Of a DNA stretch of 64,000 nucleotides, positions 18,273 to 28,247 are shown piece by piece. The stretch lies in assembly GCA_963698165.1 (NCBI GenBank), contig CAVOPT010000016.1, positions 446,758 to 510,757 on the forward strand, given 5' to 3'. This DNA comes from JAAYUJ01 sp963698165. Lineage in GTDB: Bacteria > Desulfobacterota > Syntrophobacteria > Syntrophobacterales > Syntrophobacteraceae. Position numbers and translations under genes: made by a program. The notes under the pieces are model-generated. The model searched no databases, had not been told where the DNA came from, and saw nothing but the letters and a program-made list of their open reading frames with translations. Every line of letters starts with the position of its first letter. The stretch's first letter is position 1.

Positions 18273-19553
18273 ATGAGTGAAATCATGTCGGTGAAAGCGC
18301 GTGAGATTCTCGATTCAAGAGGGAATCCAACGGTTGAGGCCGAGGTCGTTTTGGACAGTGGATTCAAGGGAGTGGCGGCGGTCCCTTCGGGGGCGTCGAC
18401 GGGTTCGCGAGAGGCGCTCGAATTGCGGGACGGCGACGGGGCGCGTTATTTGGGTAAGGGAGTTCTGAAGGCGGTTCACAATGTCAACGAGGAAATAGCT
18501 CCCAACCTGGTTGGCTTCGAGGCCATGGACCAGGTGGGAATTGACCGGTTCCTGATTGCCCTCGATGGCACCGAAAACAAGGGTCGCCTGGGAGCCAACG
18601 CCATCCTGGCGGTGAGCATGGCGACAGCCAAGGCGGCGGCCGCGGAAGTGGATCTTCCCCTGTACCGGTACCTGGGCGGGGTGTCCACCTTCCTGCTCCC
18701 AGTCCCCCTCATGAATGTCCTGAATGGCGGTGCCCACGCAGACAACAATCTGGACATACAGGAGTTCATGATCGTGCCGACGGGGGCTGCCAGGTTTTCG
18801 GAAGCCCTGCGCATGGGAGCCGAAGTGTTTCACAACCTGCGGAAAGTCCTGAAATCCAAGGGATTGAACACGGCAGTCGGGGATGAAGGCGGATTCGCCC
18901 CCAATCTGCGCTCCAATGAAGAGGCCATGGAAGTGCTCATGCAGGCCATCGAGAAGGCTGGGTACGCTCCCGGCAAAGACATTTTCATCGCCCTCGATGC
19001 CGCTTCGAGCGAATTCTTCAAGGACGGGACCTACCGCCTCGGGGCCGAAACGGAACCGGAACGCAGTGCCGATCAGATGATCGCGTTTTATGAATCGTGG
19101 GTGGCAAAATATCCCGTCATTTCCATAGAGGACGGCATGGCGGAAGGCGACTGGCCGGGGTGGAAAACCCTGACCGACCGGCTGGGCAAGAGGGTCCAGA
19201 TCGTAGGGGACGATATCTTCGTGACCAACACCGGGATTCTCGCCAAGGGGATCGCCGAGGGCATAGCCAACTCGATCCTCATCAAGCTCAACCAGATCGG
19301 GACCGTGACGGAAACGATCCAGGCCGTCACCATGGCCCACAAGGCAGGATACACCGCGGTCATTTCTCACCGGTCGGGGGAGACCGAAGACACGACCATT
19401 GCGGACCTCGCCGTGGCGACGGGAGCCGGGCAGATCAAGACCGGGTCTCTCTCCCGCACGGATCGTGTTGCCAAGTACAACCAGCTGCTGCGCATCGAGG
19501 AGGAACTGGGCGACTCCGGCTGCTATGCAGGTCTGGCGACCTTCAAGAGATAG
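18273..19553 (+). CDS. eno: Enolase
   Basis: Glycolytic enzyme interconverting 2-phosphoglycerate and phosphoenolpyruvate. 426 residues starting at an ATG preceded by GAGGGGAG. Standard signatures are present: AREILDSRGNPTVE, VGDEGGFAPN, SIEDGMAEGDWPGW (metal ligands), and the C-terminal SHRSGETEDTTIADLAVAT with the catalytic-loop GQIKTGSLSR. Transcription ends or continues into the tRNA-Cys region 110 bases downstream. Confidence 0.97.
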   Translation: MSEIMSVKAREILDSRGNPTVEAEVVLDSGFKGVAAVPSGASTGSREALELRDGDGARYLGKGVLKAVHNVNEEIAPNLVGFEAMDQVGIDRFLIALDGTENKGRLGANAILAVSMATAKAAAAEVDLPLYRYLGGVSTFLLPVPLMNVLNGGAHADNNLDIQEFMIVPTGAARFSEALRMGAEVFHNLRKVLKSKGLNTAVGDEGGFAPNLRSNEEAMEVLMQAIEKAGYAPGKDIFIALDAASSEFFKDGTYRLGAETEPERSADQMIAFYESWVAKYPVISIEDGMAEGDWPGWKTLTDRLGKRVQIVGDDIFVTNTGILAKGIAEGIANSILIKLNQIGTVTETIQAVTMAHKAGYTAVISHRSGETEDTTIADLAVATGAGQIKTGSLSRTDRVAKYNQLLRIEEELGDSGCYAGLATFKR

Positions 19554-19623
19554 GAAGGAGCGTTCCATGGGGGGCGATCCGGCATGGTCACTCAGTCGGT
19601 GAGCGGCTTCCCGGAACTTCTCC

Positions 19624-19652
19624 TTGACACTCCTGGCGATTTCCATTAGACA
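19624..19652 (+). promoter_or_regulatory. Probable tRNA-Cys promoter
   Basis: A perfect TTGACA (19624-19629) and TAGACA (19647-19652) at 17-base spacing place the start of transcription at about 19659, just ahead of the tRNA 5' end at 19664. The -10 match is modest. Confidence 0.55.
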
Positions 19653-19663
19653 ACAGGCATCAG

Positions 19664-19738
19664 GGCGGCATACCCAAGTGGTAAGGGAGCGGTCTGCAAA
19701 ACCGTTATTCACCAGTTCAAATCTGGTTGCCGCCTCCA
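19664..19738 (+). tRNA. tRNA-Cys (anticodon GCA)
   Basis: The 7-base-pair acceptor stem GGCGGCA/TGCCGCC is perfect. The anticodon loop CTGCAAA carries GCA at 19696-19698, and the T arm contains the GTTCAAATC loop. CCA is encoded at 19736-19738. It stands alone, with its own promoter and terminator, immediately beside the accessory CHAT/caspase block. Confidence 0.95.
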
Positions 19739-19748
19739 GAAGATTCAA

Positions 19749-19780
19749 GGAGTTGGCCCGATTAGGGCCAACTCCTTTTT
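19749..19780 (+). terminator. Rho-independent terminator after tRNA-Cys
   Basis: A perfect 11-base-pair stem (19749-19759 with 19765-19775), a 5-base loop and five T residues at 19776-19780. It ends the tRNA transcript. The stem is symmetrical, so it might also slow minus-strand transcription leaving the gene at 19835. Confidence 0.93.
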
Positions 19781-19834
19781 AGTCTGGTGTCCACATGGGT
19801 GTGCCTTAAGTCATGAAAGGTGAAGTCTTCAATT

Positions 19835-22800
19835 CTATCCTTGTTTCTCCTCCTCGATCCAACCAACCAGGACAAAAGGCGCCCAGTAGTGCGGATGGCG
19901 ATGATCGCTCGGGGACCCTGTCTGGCCGAGGGGTTTGCCGTGTCGCAAAGAACGAACTCCTGGATGAATCTTGTCTACCTCTGCGTTCAAAGTGGTGAGT
20001 TCCGATGCGATATCATCGGGGCTGAGGCATCGCAGATAGTTCTGCGCCGTCGCTAATGACACAGCTGGCGGGTTTCCTGAACGAAGATTACGATAGAACT
20101 CACCCATGAGAAGACTTGTGGACGCGTCGTCTACAGGCCAGAGGCTGACAACCGCGGCACGAGCCCCAGCACCCAACAACCCTCGCGTCAGACCCAGCAC
20201 ATCGTCCCCTCCTGTCGTCTCCCCTTTGCCTGTCTCGCATGCGCTTAAGACCACCATGGCAGCTTCGAAGCGCATCCCCATGAGTTCGTACAGCGTGAGT
20301 TCCTCACCCTTTGCGAGGATGATGGATGAAGAAAGGGGCGATTCTTCCGAGAGGCGGCCATGGGTTGCAAAATGAAGAAAGGGGCAGTTCGCCATTCGCG
20401 CCCGGACCGCATCCTCCGTGGCTGCCTCACCAATGAGGGCCTCCTGATTGAAAAGACTGGCGACATAGGCAGCCTCTGTCGCTGCATAGGTAAGGTCGCC
20501 CGTTGGATTGCCGACGGCGAGCATCCGGGCTGACAGCAAAGGTTGCCACAGATCCATCCCCAGAAACTGCAAGGTGCTTGCGCTGGGAAGATAAGAAATC
20601 CTGTGGTTTTCGATAAGCGGGCGTCCCCCAAAAGGCAGCGCGTGGAAAGGAAGCATGTGGGCCACGCCGTAGGGTACTAGAACGAGTCGAGAGTAATTGT
20701 GAATAGTTTTGGCAAAGGGCTCCAACAATTTCTCTGCAAGCTTCTGTCCCAAAGTTTCAACGGGTGTGCGTTTTTCGCAAGCACGATGAAATTCAACGAT
20801 ATCTCGCGTCAACGAGCTGACGTCCAGGGAAAAGGCCACCGCATGTGCAAGGCCGTTGCGATCGATAGCCCAAGCCAGAAGGTCGTCACCAAGGAAGTAG
20901 TATTCCAGCAGGAGAGCGCCGGCCGGCAGGGCGGACGCCACCTCATCAAGTGACAGCGTCGAAGCCTTAGCGCTGATTGTCTGGAGAAAATTTGGATGTG
21001 AGCGAGCCAGATCAGCTTCGATGGACCCCAATATTGCCTCATCCTCTTCAATTTGCCTAAGAAGTCCCTGAGCCCGATCTGCGTCCGATTGGGCTCGCCC
21101 TCGTTCCTGGGCCAGCAATCCACGGTGGAGCGTGAGTTGGGCATTCAGTTGCCTCCATGAGCGCATGGCGGCACTTTCTTCTTCCGGCGCTCGTTTCACG
21201 GCAAGGCCACCAGCCATCAGATCCAGAAGAGCCCTTGCCTTGCCTCGCTCGGCATAGGCGAAGGCCCTGGCATATTCCTTCTGTTTCGTTGCCACGCGTG
21301 AGGCAAGAAAATACAGGTACTGCGCGCTCTTGTCTGCGGCCAGAGCGGTTTTCAGCTCGTCCCGGCTGAGCTCCTTGCGACGCGCCTCAAGTTCCTGAAT
21401 AGCACGGTCATAGCTTCTCAGTGCCCGATCATACAGTTGCTCCGACTTCGACAGCTCGCCCAGCCCCTCATTCATCTCCCCAATATCACAGAGTATCTGC
21501 CAGGGCTTTGCGTCCCGGGCCCACCACTCAATCCCAGCCAACTGTTCAAGTGCCTCAAGGTGCCGCTTCGCTGCAGCATAATCTTTCACGCGGACAAACA
21601 TGGAAAAAGCCTGCTCGTGCGTTCTTCGTTGCTGCAGGAGGGCCTCTGCCTGCCCATGTTCACCGCCGACCTCTCCCATGAGTTTGGTCAGTTCTCCGAC
21701 AAACCCGGCATCCGCTCCTCCCCTTTCCATGTGTCGACGAAACGCCTCTGCTGCTTCCTCGAACCTCTTTTTTTCTGCCAGCACAATCGCTTCAAGATGA
21801 CAGCGCTGTCCGACGCCCACCTTTGGCAATGCGGCCTCTGCTTCCGCCAGGAACTGATCGGCCTGGGCATTGTTGCCGGCATCTCTTGCCTTGCGCGAAC
21901 GATAAAGCGGTGACAGCACCGAGGACATCTCGATGTTGCCTTCCGCGAGTCGGCGAAGGGACCACGATTCGATGCCTGCCGGCAATTCAGTCGCCGTTCC
22001 CGGCTCCCGTCCCGACATCATCTCCGATAGCGCCCTGAGCTTCTCGGACAGCATTTCTCCGAAATCCCCTGTGCCGCCCCCTGGCAGTCCGGCAATCTGT
22101 ATACTGAGGCGCTTTGCGCTCCGCTCCATGCCGTCAGAGTTGGTCTGCTGAAGATAGAGTTGAAACACATTGGATCCGAGCATGATGAGACGTTGGCGGA
22201 GCGTATCTGCAATCTGCGGCCGATTCTGGATATCTTCCGCGAAAGAATCCAGCGCCTCCTCATAGAACGTGACGGCCATATCGCGCTGCCCCACAGCCTG
22301 ATACACAATCGCCTGATCGACCAGGTTCTGCGCTGCGTTTGAATTGGCACCAAGAGCTTCGAAGAGCGTTATTGCTGCGCGATAACCAGCGAGAGCCTTC
22401 TCGTAATCACCTCTCCGAATGAGTTGATGTCGAGCAAAACGGTTGAGCAGGATGCCCAGCCCGAGTGTGAAACTGAAGCTTCCCTCTTTTGCACCCCACT
22501 CGCCAATGCCACGTGCGAGATTCGGCGCTTCCGTGAAGCGCACCATACCGACGAGAGACATGATCTCATGGGTCCGTGCCGTCCAATAGCCACGCCAGTC
22601 GCCACAGGATTCGAAATGTTCACAGGCTTTTCTCGCGAAGTTTGCAGCTGACGCATGGTCGTCCTCAAGCATGGCAAGATAGCCGTAGCGAAGCTCAATT
22701 GCCGCAAGCCCTCGAGGAGCAGCACCAGCGAGGAACATCTTTTCCGATTGCTCCAAAAGATCCCTCGCATCGGCGAGATTCTTCTCTGAAGGCATTCTAA

Positions 22801-23647
22801 ACTCTTCAGACTCTAGGGAGACAGGGAGACTGCTAGACTCGGAACTACTGTCCTGGATTGCAAAGTTCCATGCCAGCGGAGTACTGAAGGGCGCACTCAA
22901 CCAGTCTGAGCGAGTCAACAGGCAGGTTGCCACTCCGACGGAATCACCTGCTTGTTGGTAAGTCACATGTGCGCGGTCAAGAAACTGCCCGGCTGCCTCA
23001 TTTTGACCGCCGCGCCGGCACAAATCGGCGGTGCACCAATCAGCGAAGGCAGCCAGCGTGTGAAGTTTCCCTGCCGCCGCCATCTGCTGTACGCGCACAG
23101 GTGCATTGAGAGCTGCCTGAAGCATCTGCTCTTTGGAAATAACGGGGGGAACGTAGCGGCTGCTCTCGAGGGTATAGCGTGTCGGTTTCAGGTTGCAGAG
23201 AAACCCGTAGACGAGCCAGGCCTCGTTTTGTATTGCCGGATCGGTCGCCTGTTTCAGGAGATCATTCCATGTGGCGTCCAATGCTCGAATGTCTTCTGCT
23301 CCCCGCCATCGTGCCGTGACCTCCGTCGCGCCGGCTCCATTTCCGTCGGGAAAGGTGTTGAAATGCTCGTAGATGGCGAGCAGTTGGTAGGTGACCAGGC
23401 GAAGACGCAGATTAGCGTCCTCATGCATTGCCAACGGCTCCGCTTCTCTGAGACAGTCAAAAGCACGCTGAAGATCACCTGTCAGTATATGGACGATGGC
23501 CAGGTCTATGAGCATATGAGATGTCTCAAGAGGCGGATGTCCACCTTTGAGGTTGTTCTCCGCAATGTCTCGTGCTAAGGCAAAGTTACCGTTGCAGTCC
23601 TCGTAGTAGACCAATTGGCCAAGGGCATCAGCGACGCGGGCATCCAT
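19835..23647 (-). CDS. Large helical-repeat CHAT protease
   Basis: 1270 residues. Roughly 1-870 are helical repeats of TPR type (alternating A-x-x-L-x-x-A and ALxxFxxxGD units), probably a binding scaffold. From about 900 to the end is a CHAT caspase-like peptidase domain: the strand LRLVLVPYGVAHMLPFHALP-like segment, the catalytic His1096 in HFATHGRL, Cys1137 in LSACETG, then VVSLWPVDDASTSLLM and a final PHYWAPFVLVG. GGGAG lies 7 bases before the ATG and 12 bases separate it from the preceding gene. It resembles TPR-CHAT proteases that are switched on by partner binding, as in type III-E CRISPR; no CRISPR gene is near. It is the last gene of the accessory operon. Confidence 0.85.
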   Translation of the reverse strand: MDARVADALGQLVYYEDCNGNFALARDIAENNLKGGHPPLETSHMLIDLAIVHILTGDLQRAFDCLREAEPLAMHEDANLRLRLVTYQLLAIYEHFNTFPDGNGAGATEVTARWRGAEDIRALDATWNDLLKQATDPAIQNEAWLVYGFLCNLKPTRYTLESSRYVPPVISKEQMLQAALNAPVRVQQMAAAGKLHTLAAFADWCTADLCRRGGQNEAAGQFLDRAHVTYQQAGDSVGVATCLLTRSDWLSAPFSTPLAWNFAIQDSSSESSSLPVSLESEEFRMPSEKNLADARDLLEQSEKMFLAGAAPRGLAAIELRYGYLAMLEDDHASAANFARKACEHFESCGDWRGYWTARTHEIMSLVGMVRFTEAPNLARGIGEWGAKEGSFSFTLGLGILLNRFARHQLIRRGDYEKALAGYRAAITLFEALGANSNAAQNLVDQAIVYQAVGQRDMAVTFYEEALDSFAEDIQNRPQIADTLRQRLIMLGSNVFQLYLQQTNSDGMERSAKRLSIQIAGLPGGGTGDFGEMLSEKLRALSEMMSGREPGTATELPAGIESWSLRRLAEGNIEMSSVLSPLYRSRKARDAGNNAQADQFLAEAEAALPKVGVGQRCHLEAIVLAEKKRFEEAAEAFRRHMERGGADAGFVGELTKLMGEVGGEHGQAEALLQQRRTHEQAFSMFVRVKDYAAAKRHLEALEQLAGIEWWARDAKPWQILCDIGEMNEGLGELSKSEQLYDRALRSYDRAIQELEARRKELSRDELKTALAADKSAQYLYFLASRVATKQKEYARAFAYAERGKARALLDLMAGGLAVKRAPEEESAAMRSWRQLNAQLTLHRGLLAQERGRAQSDADRAQGLLRQIEEDEAILGSIEADLARSHPNFLQTISAKASTLSLDEVASALPAGALLLEYYFLGDDLLAWAIDRNGLAHAVAFSLDVSSLTRDIVEFHRACEKRTPVETLGQKLAEKLLEPFAKTIHNYSRLVLVPYGVAHMLPFHALPFGGRPLIENHRISYLPSASTLQFLGMDLWQPLLSARMLAVGNPTGDLTYAATEAAYVASLFNQEALIGEAATEDAVRARMANCPFLHFATHGRLSEESPLSSSIILAKGEELTLYELMGMRFEAAMVVLSACETGKGETTGGDDVLGLTRGLLGAGARAAVVSLWPVDDASTSLLMGEFYRNLRSGNPPAVSLATAQNYLRCLSPDDIASELTTLNAEVDKIHPGVRSLRHGKPLGQTGSPSDHRHPHYWAPFVLVGWIEEEKQG

Positions 23648-23659
23648 GTCAATCTCCCG

Positions 23660-26600
23660 TCATTGTATGATCCACTTTTGTATGGCTGTCTGTGCCGCTG
23701 TAGCTGCAAAATAGCTGAAATGATCGCAGGGGAGCTTCCTCACTGTCAGCGAAGGATACGTGCCGTTCCGTACACCTTCCATGCTCCTCATGGCGACCAC
23801 GGCATCGTGCTCCTTTTCCCCGAAGATGGCATCCAGCGTCCGGTCGAGCATCTTGTGAGCTAGCCGGTTCAGCCGTGTCCCCTGGGCCTGATCAAGCACA
23901 TTGGTGCCCGCGAGCACGAGATAGGGGACATTTGACGGGGTATCGAGGCCATTCAGTCGCCTGCAAATGTCGGAATCGACCGTGATGTCTTTCCACCCCA
24001 GGCCCTGCTCGTAGAGTTCCTTGAACGGCCACGCGATGGCGCCCGCAAACGGTATGGAAGAGAGGTTGTTGATCAGCCCCGAAAGAAGATAGGTAAAGCC
24101 ACGGCTGAGCGTCGCCAGCGTAGTCCCACGATTGGGCGGGCCGGAGAGAACCATGCGGTCCACGAATTCATGCCCGCCGGAAAGCTCGACCATGCAACGG
24201 GCCACTAGACAGCCCAGACCATGCCCATAGACATCGATGGCTAGGCCGTCCTTGGGGCCGCAGCCGCACTGCTGTCGAAGTGCCGCAGCAAGGTCTGCGC
24301 CGTTTGCTTCAACGTCCGTTCCGAATGATTCGAAGTCCCATGTGAGAAAGTGCTTGTAGGACGAAACCCGGGAAGACAGGAACGGCAAGACATCACGCAC
24401 CATCCAACGCGTGTCCGAAAGAAAGCCGTGGACCAGGACCGCCACTCCATCGCCACCCTCGAAGCGGGCTTTCCGGACATCACCATACTTGGGCATGCCA
24501 TTGACGTTCTCAACGTAGCGCAGGCCGATGTCGCGATGATGACGACCTATTTTCTTATAGACAAAGAGCTTAATGGCCTTGCCAAGGCCACGTCGACCGG
24601 GCTGGCCGCCTGCCCCGGGCGCTGGCACCCGAACAATGTCTACCGTGCCACCACCCGTTCCATAACCCACAGGCAGGTAGTCTTCTCCGTCGAAGGCGAT
24701 GGGCAGGAAATCATCGGCGCCCATCCCATCGGGCACGCGCAGGCGGAGAGGGTTCTCAGGGGTGATGAGGGACCGGGAGGCATCGTCTGCCTCGAGGGTG
24801 ATAACGAGAGGTTGGCCGCTCAACCCCCTGGTTCCGCTTCGGATAATTGGCTGAAAAATATCCTGGAGGCCGGCCAACCCAGGAGGCAACTTGAGTCCAG
24901 GCTCATCACCGACGCCGCGCCGCGCTTCTTCAAGAGGGGATACCGCGATCTTTCCTTCAAAACCCTGCGGCTTTTCGAGGACGATGCCGTCACCGATGTC
25001 GACGCTCCCTTTCGGTGCATTCAGCGGCTTCAATTGGGATACCCGGACCAGGGTGTAGGGAATCTCTCCCGTGGCCCAGTCTTCTGTGGATGTAATTGTG
25101 TAGGGTTTTCCTCTCGTGGCGAAGCCCGACGTGACCGCCTCCAGTAGCTCCTCGAAGGGTGATACAGCATCCTCCCTTCTCGTCCCGCCTCTCTGAGCAG
25201 GGACACTCAGCGGATCTTGCACCAATATACCCAGGTCGCAGGGAGAAGTGGTGACAATGAGCTTCAGCCGCTCACGGCTCACGTCCCAACGCTCCTCTCC
25301 GGGTTTGTCTCCGGGAAGAGTGAGCTCCAGCGGTGCACCGCCGCTCCCTGCCATGCCTGACTGGATTTTCCCGCCTGCCTTGAGCAGTTCGTTTTGTCCT
25401 GACGCCGGATAGAGCCGGTAAATGCTGAAATCCGAGTTGAGAATGAAAAGGTGAGCGTAAACATCCCGGGTCGAGTTGTTGGTTATCTCCTGCGCATAGA
25501 TGTTCCACTCTTTCTTCTCCGGGATGTATGGGATCGTGAGGATCTCGTCGGGATCAGATGGGATGTCTTCCGCCTCGTTGACAACCCCCCCTTCCATGTG
25601 AAGGCAGCGTCTCAGGCGCAGGGCAAACTTCCCCGCAAGTTCTGAGGGCTGCCTGTTGGAGAGGTCGAATACCATGCGGTAGCGGGCAATGCTTTCGAGG
25701 GCGCGCAGTACTGGCACGGCCCCGCCCTGTTTGAAATCTTGAGGCGTGACCAGTGCATTGCCCTGGTCATCTTTGATGGTCAGCTCGCCGTTGTCGGTGG
25801 TCACTCTCAAGTCGGCTTGTTGGTTTGGATCCTCCAGGAGATGGAGGTACGGTGAGGGCTTGCCCTCTCCGCCCGATTTGAGGATCGCTTCCCTGAGTGC
25901 CTGCAGAGCCCGCTCGTTTGTGACACCTTGGGCCGGCATGAGGGCCACTTTTTGGCGAATGCTTGCATAGGCCTGCCGGGTGACAAGGGCATGGATGACC
26001 TTAGGGAGATGCTGCCGCGGGACCTCTGTAAAGACGGCGGAAGAAGTCGTCGCCGTGACGTTCTCCACCCTTGCGGTTGCCAGGGGCTGGGGCAGGTTCT
26101 GCTTGCTTGCCACACTGGCTGGATGGATTGCCAACTCTGTACCTTCGTGGATGCCATGAAGCAGGCCTGCTTCTATGGTGATTCTATCCTCACCCGCCAT
26201 CCTCTTGACAGGAATGAAAGGATCACGTTCCACGTAGGCGTCTCCGAAGATGGCACGATCGCGCTGGCCTTCGCACTGAGGCGTCTGATTGGGGTAAAAA
26301 GAATTGACCCTTCTCATGGCATATGCGTGCCAATCGGCATAGGCTGCACCCGGGGGCTTTTGCCTGAGATACTCAAGGGAGAAATAGGTCAGTGCCCCGT
26401 GGAATATGCCCTCGGCAGTGGAGTATTCGTTGGATTCCTCCCTGTCCAGACACCCGGCGACGAGCACATGGTTCGCTCTGGCAACAGCCCACCCGCTCCG
26501 CGCCGCTCCCCGTGTGGAGGCTTTCGGTCTCAGGTCTGCGTCGAGATCGGGCGGGGGCATGCGAGGGTCCGCTGGTGCACGACGAGTGGGAGCTGCGTCC

Positions 26601-27085
26601 ACCGGGCGTATCTCCCGTGTCCCTGAGCCTGAGTGACAGGAATCGAGGATCACCGTGATGTTCTCCCCCTTCGCGGCAGCCAGCCGATCAATCAATCCGG
26701 CAAGCGTTTTGTCGGGGATGTCGAAGACAACCCCGACGCGGCTGTCATGGGGGACAATGGTCTCATCCAGACCGTCTGGCTCTGTCCCGGTTGTGTTGCG
26801 CATCTGGGACCCATGACCGCTGTAGTGAAAGAGAATTTGGCTGCCTTTTGGGATGGCCAAATTCTCAATCAGAAATCCCTTGAACGCACTGATAATCCCC
26901 TCCCGGGTTGCTTCTTGATTCACGAGCACTTTGATTTGACGGTCTGGAACGTTCATTTGATTCATTAGAAAACGTTCCATAGCTTGCACATCGTTCACGC
27001 AGCCATACAATGTCTTTAACCCGGGTGACTTGTACTCGTTGATGCCAATAAGAAGAGCCCATACATTCCCGCCCTCGTTTGCCAT
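23660..27085 (-). CDS. Caspase-like protease fused to a C-terminal alpha/beta-hydrolase domain
   Basis: 1141 residues from the ATG at 27085 (GGGAGG 7 bases upstream). Residues 1-240 are a peptidase C14 (metacaspase-type) domain with His91 in FHYSGHGSQ and Cys150 in LDSCHSG. A middle beta-rich part (about 480-620: WNIYAQEITNNSTRDVYAHL) looks like the DUF4384-type domain often attached to such caspases. From about 860 the chain is an alpha/beta hydrolase: VAVLVHGFLSD, YGHGLGCLVAR, LSGPPNRGTTLA and a final CDHFSYF with the likely catalytic His. The nucleophile-elbow Ser is replaced by Gly956, so this domain may be inactive. No signal peptide is seen. Part of the 31301-19835 operon. Confidence 0.82.
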   Translation of the reverse strand: MANEGGNVWALLIGINEYKSPGLKTLYGCVNDVQAMERFLMNQMNVPDRQIKVLVNQEATREGIISAFKGFLIENLAIPKGSQILFHYSGHGSQMRNTTGTEPDGLDETIVPHDSRVGVVFDIPDKTLAGLIDRLAAAKGENITVILDSCHSGSGTREIRPVDAAPTRRAPADPRMPPPDLDADLRPKASTRGAARSGWAVARANHVLVAGCLDREESNEYSTAEGIFHGALTYFSLEYLRQKPPGAAYADWHAYAMRRVNSFYPNQTPQCEGQRDRAIFGDAYVERDPFIPVKRMAGEDRITIEAGLLHGIHEGTELAIHPASVASKQNLPQPLATARVENVTATTSSAVFTEVPRQHLPKVIHALVTRQAYASIRQKVALMPAQGVTNERALQALREAILKSGGEGKPSPYLHLLEDPNQQADLRVTTDNGELTIKDDQGNALVTPQDFKQGGAVPVLRALESIARYRMVFDLSNRQPSELAGKFALRLRRCLHMEGGVVNEAEDIPSDPDEILTIPYIPEKKEWNIYAQEITNNSTRDVYAHLFILNSDFSIYRLYPASGQNELLKAGGKIQSGMAGSGGAPLELTLPGDKPGEERWDVSRERLKLIVTTSPCDLGILVQDPLSVPAQRGGTRREDAVSPFEELLEAVTSGFATRGKPYTITSTEDWATGEIPYTLVRVSQLKPLNAPKGSVDIGDGIVLEKPQGFEGKIAVSPLEEARRGVGDEPGLKLPPGLAGLQDIFQPIIRSGTRGLSGQPLVITLEADDASRSLITPENPLRLRVPDGMGADDFLPIAFDGEDYLPVGYGTGGGTVDIVRVPAPGAGGQPGRRGLGKAIKLFVYKKIGRHHRDIGLRYVENVNGMPKYGDVRKARFEGGDGVAVLVHGFLSDTRWMVRDVLPFLSSRVSSYKHFLTWDFESFGTDVEANGADLAAALRQQCGCGPKDGLAIDVYGHGLGCLVARCMVELSGGHEFVDRMVLSGPPNRGTTLATLSRGFTYLLSGLINNLSSIPFAGAIAWPFKELYEQGLGWKDITVDSDICRRLNGLDTPSNVPYLVLAGTNVLDQAQGTRLNRLAHKMLDRTLDAIFGEKEHDAVVAMRSMEGVRNGTYPSLTVRKLPCDHFSYFAATAAQTAIQKWIIQ

Positions 27086-27098
27086 ATCTTGCCTCCCA

Positions 27099-28247
27099 TC
27101 ACACCGCCTTAGCCAGATCACGCCGATGTTCCGAGGCGGCATCGCCGAAAAGGATGGCGCTATAGCCGCTCAGGTCCCCCACTTCACCCAGTTCCCGGAC
27201 CACATACTTTCGCGCTTCAAGGAAAGCGAGCCCCACATTTTCGCGCTCGAATAGGGTTCTATAGAAAGCTTTGGTGAAGAGGCTGGCCCCGGTCTCTGTG
27301 ACTGGCCAGAAATAGCCGGCGTAGGCCGAGGCTCCCGCTGCAATAAAGGCTGCCGCAAGGCCGTTGCTGTGGCTCTTGTTCGACACAAGCCGCCTGCCGC
27401 CAGCGGCCCGCCCTGATTCACAGGCGCTGTTGAAAACCAGGTAAGGCGGTGCCTTCCACTTCAGATCAAGAATTTCACTGGCAGAGAGCATCCCGTCAGT
27501 AAAACGGATGGCACTCGTTTCGGGCGCGGAGGGATCGAACGAACCATGTCCCGAGAAGTGCAGGATGTCGTAATCACCGTTGGAAAGCATCCCGGTGAAG
27601 GCGGCACGGGTAGCCTTGTCTCGAGTCAGCACATTCACCTCGATGCTGAACCCACCTCGTTCGCCCGCCAGTTCCTGTAGAGTGGAGACCTCCCGTTCCC
27701 CTGCGGCGAGGTCCAGTGTCGGGTTGGCAATCGCAAGGATTCGGACGACCTTGTCCTCCTTCAGAGGGTCTCGTCCCAGTCGGGGTATCACCCGTGTCGT
27801 CACCAGTCGACCGAAAGGAGTTTCCTGAGCAAGTGCAATTCCCCCGGCTCCGATGAGCTCCCATGGCAGATTGAGAATCGTCTCGTCCACATTGAGCAGC
27901 ACGGCGGTGGGAACAATGCCTTCCAGGACCTTCTTGCCGCGAGGGCCTATGAAGGTGTCATAGAGCCGACTTCCCAATCCACGAACACGATCCCGGGCTC
28001 CAGCGGGCGTGAGTGCGGCGTTCACGCTCCACAGGTACAAATCCCTGGTCGTATCGAGGAAATAGCGTTCGACCCCGGACCTTATGGTCACATTTTGCTG
28101 CCACGTTATGCCCGTGCCTTCCTCATGGATGGAAACCAGGAACTGCAGAGACTCGCCCGCTTTTGGCAAGTCTGTGCGATACCTGGCGACCGAGACGTGC
28201 AACACACGTGGCAGTTGTTGGCCTTTCTCACCATATACGCCGAACAT
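27099..28247 (-). CDS. CHAT-domain protease
   Basis: 382 residues from an ATG at 28247 that overlaps the TGA of the upstream caspase gene (TGATG), so translation is coupled; a GTG at 28250 is the track-like longest start. The N-terminal about 120 residues are beta-rich and unrecognised. The CHAT domain follows: NLPWELI, LHFSGHGSF with His234, and FNSACESG with Cys276, then GLAAAFIAAGASAYAGYFWPV. Stand-alone CHAT proteins with such short N-termini are seen in clusters with caspases. Its target is unknown. Confidence 0.85.
   Translation of the reverse strand: MFGVYGEKGQQLPRVLHVSVARYRTDLPKAGESLQFLVSIHEEGTGITWQQNVTIRSGVERYFLDTTRDLYLWSVNAALTPAGARDRVRGLGSRLYDTFIGPRGKKVLEGIVPTAVLLNVDETILNLPWELIGAGGIALAQETPFGRLVTTRVIPRLGRDPLKEDKVVRILAIANPTLDLAAGEREVSTLQELAGERGGFSIEVNVLTRDKATRAAFTGMLSNGDYDILHFSGHGSFDPSAPETSAIRFTDGMLSASEILDLKWKAPPYLVFNSACESGRAAGGRRLVSNKSHSNGLAAAFIAAGASAYAGYFWPVTETGASLFTKAFYRTLFERENVGLAFLEARKYVVRELGEVGDLSGYSAILFGDAASEHRRDLAKAV

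Noticed and set aside
18315..19748. 477-residue minus-strand open frame across enolase and tRNA-Cys
   Set aside because: It lies opposite enolase and even runs over the tRNA; it is an antisense artefact.
19664..19780. Direct repeat of the tRNA-Cys 3' end as an att site
   Set aside because: I could not see a second copy near the other end of the protease block, and no integrase gene is present.
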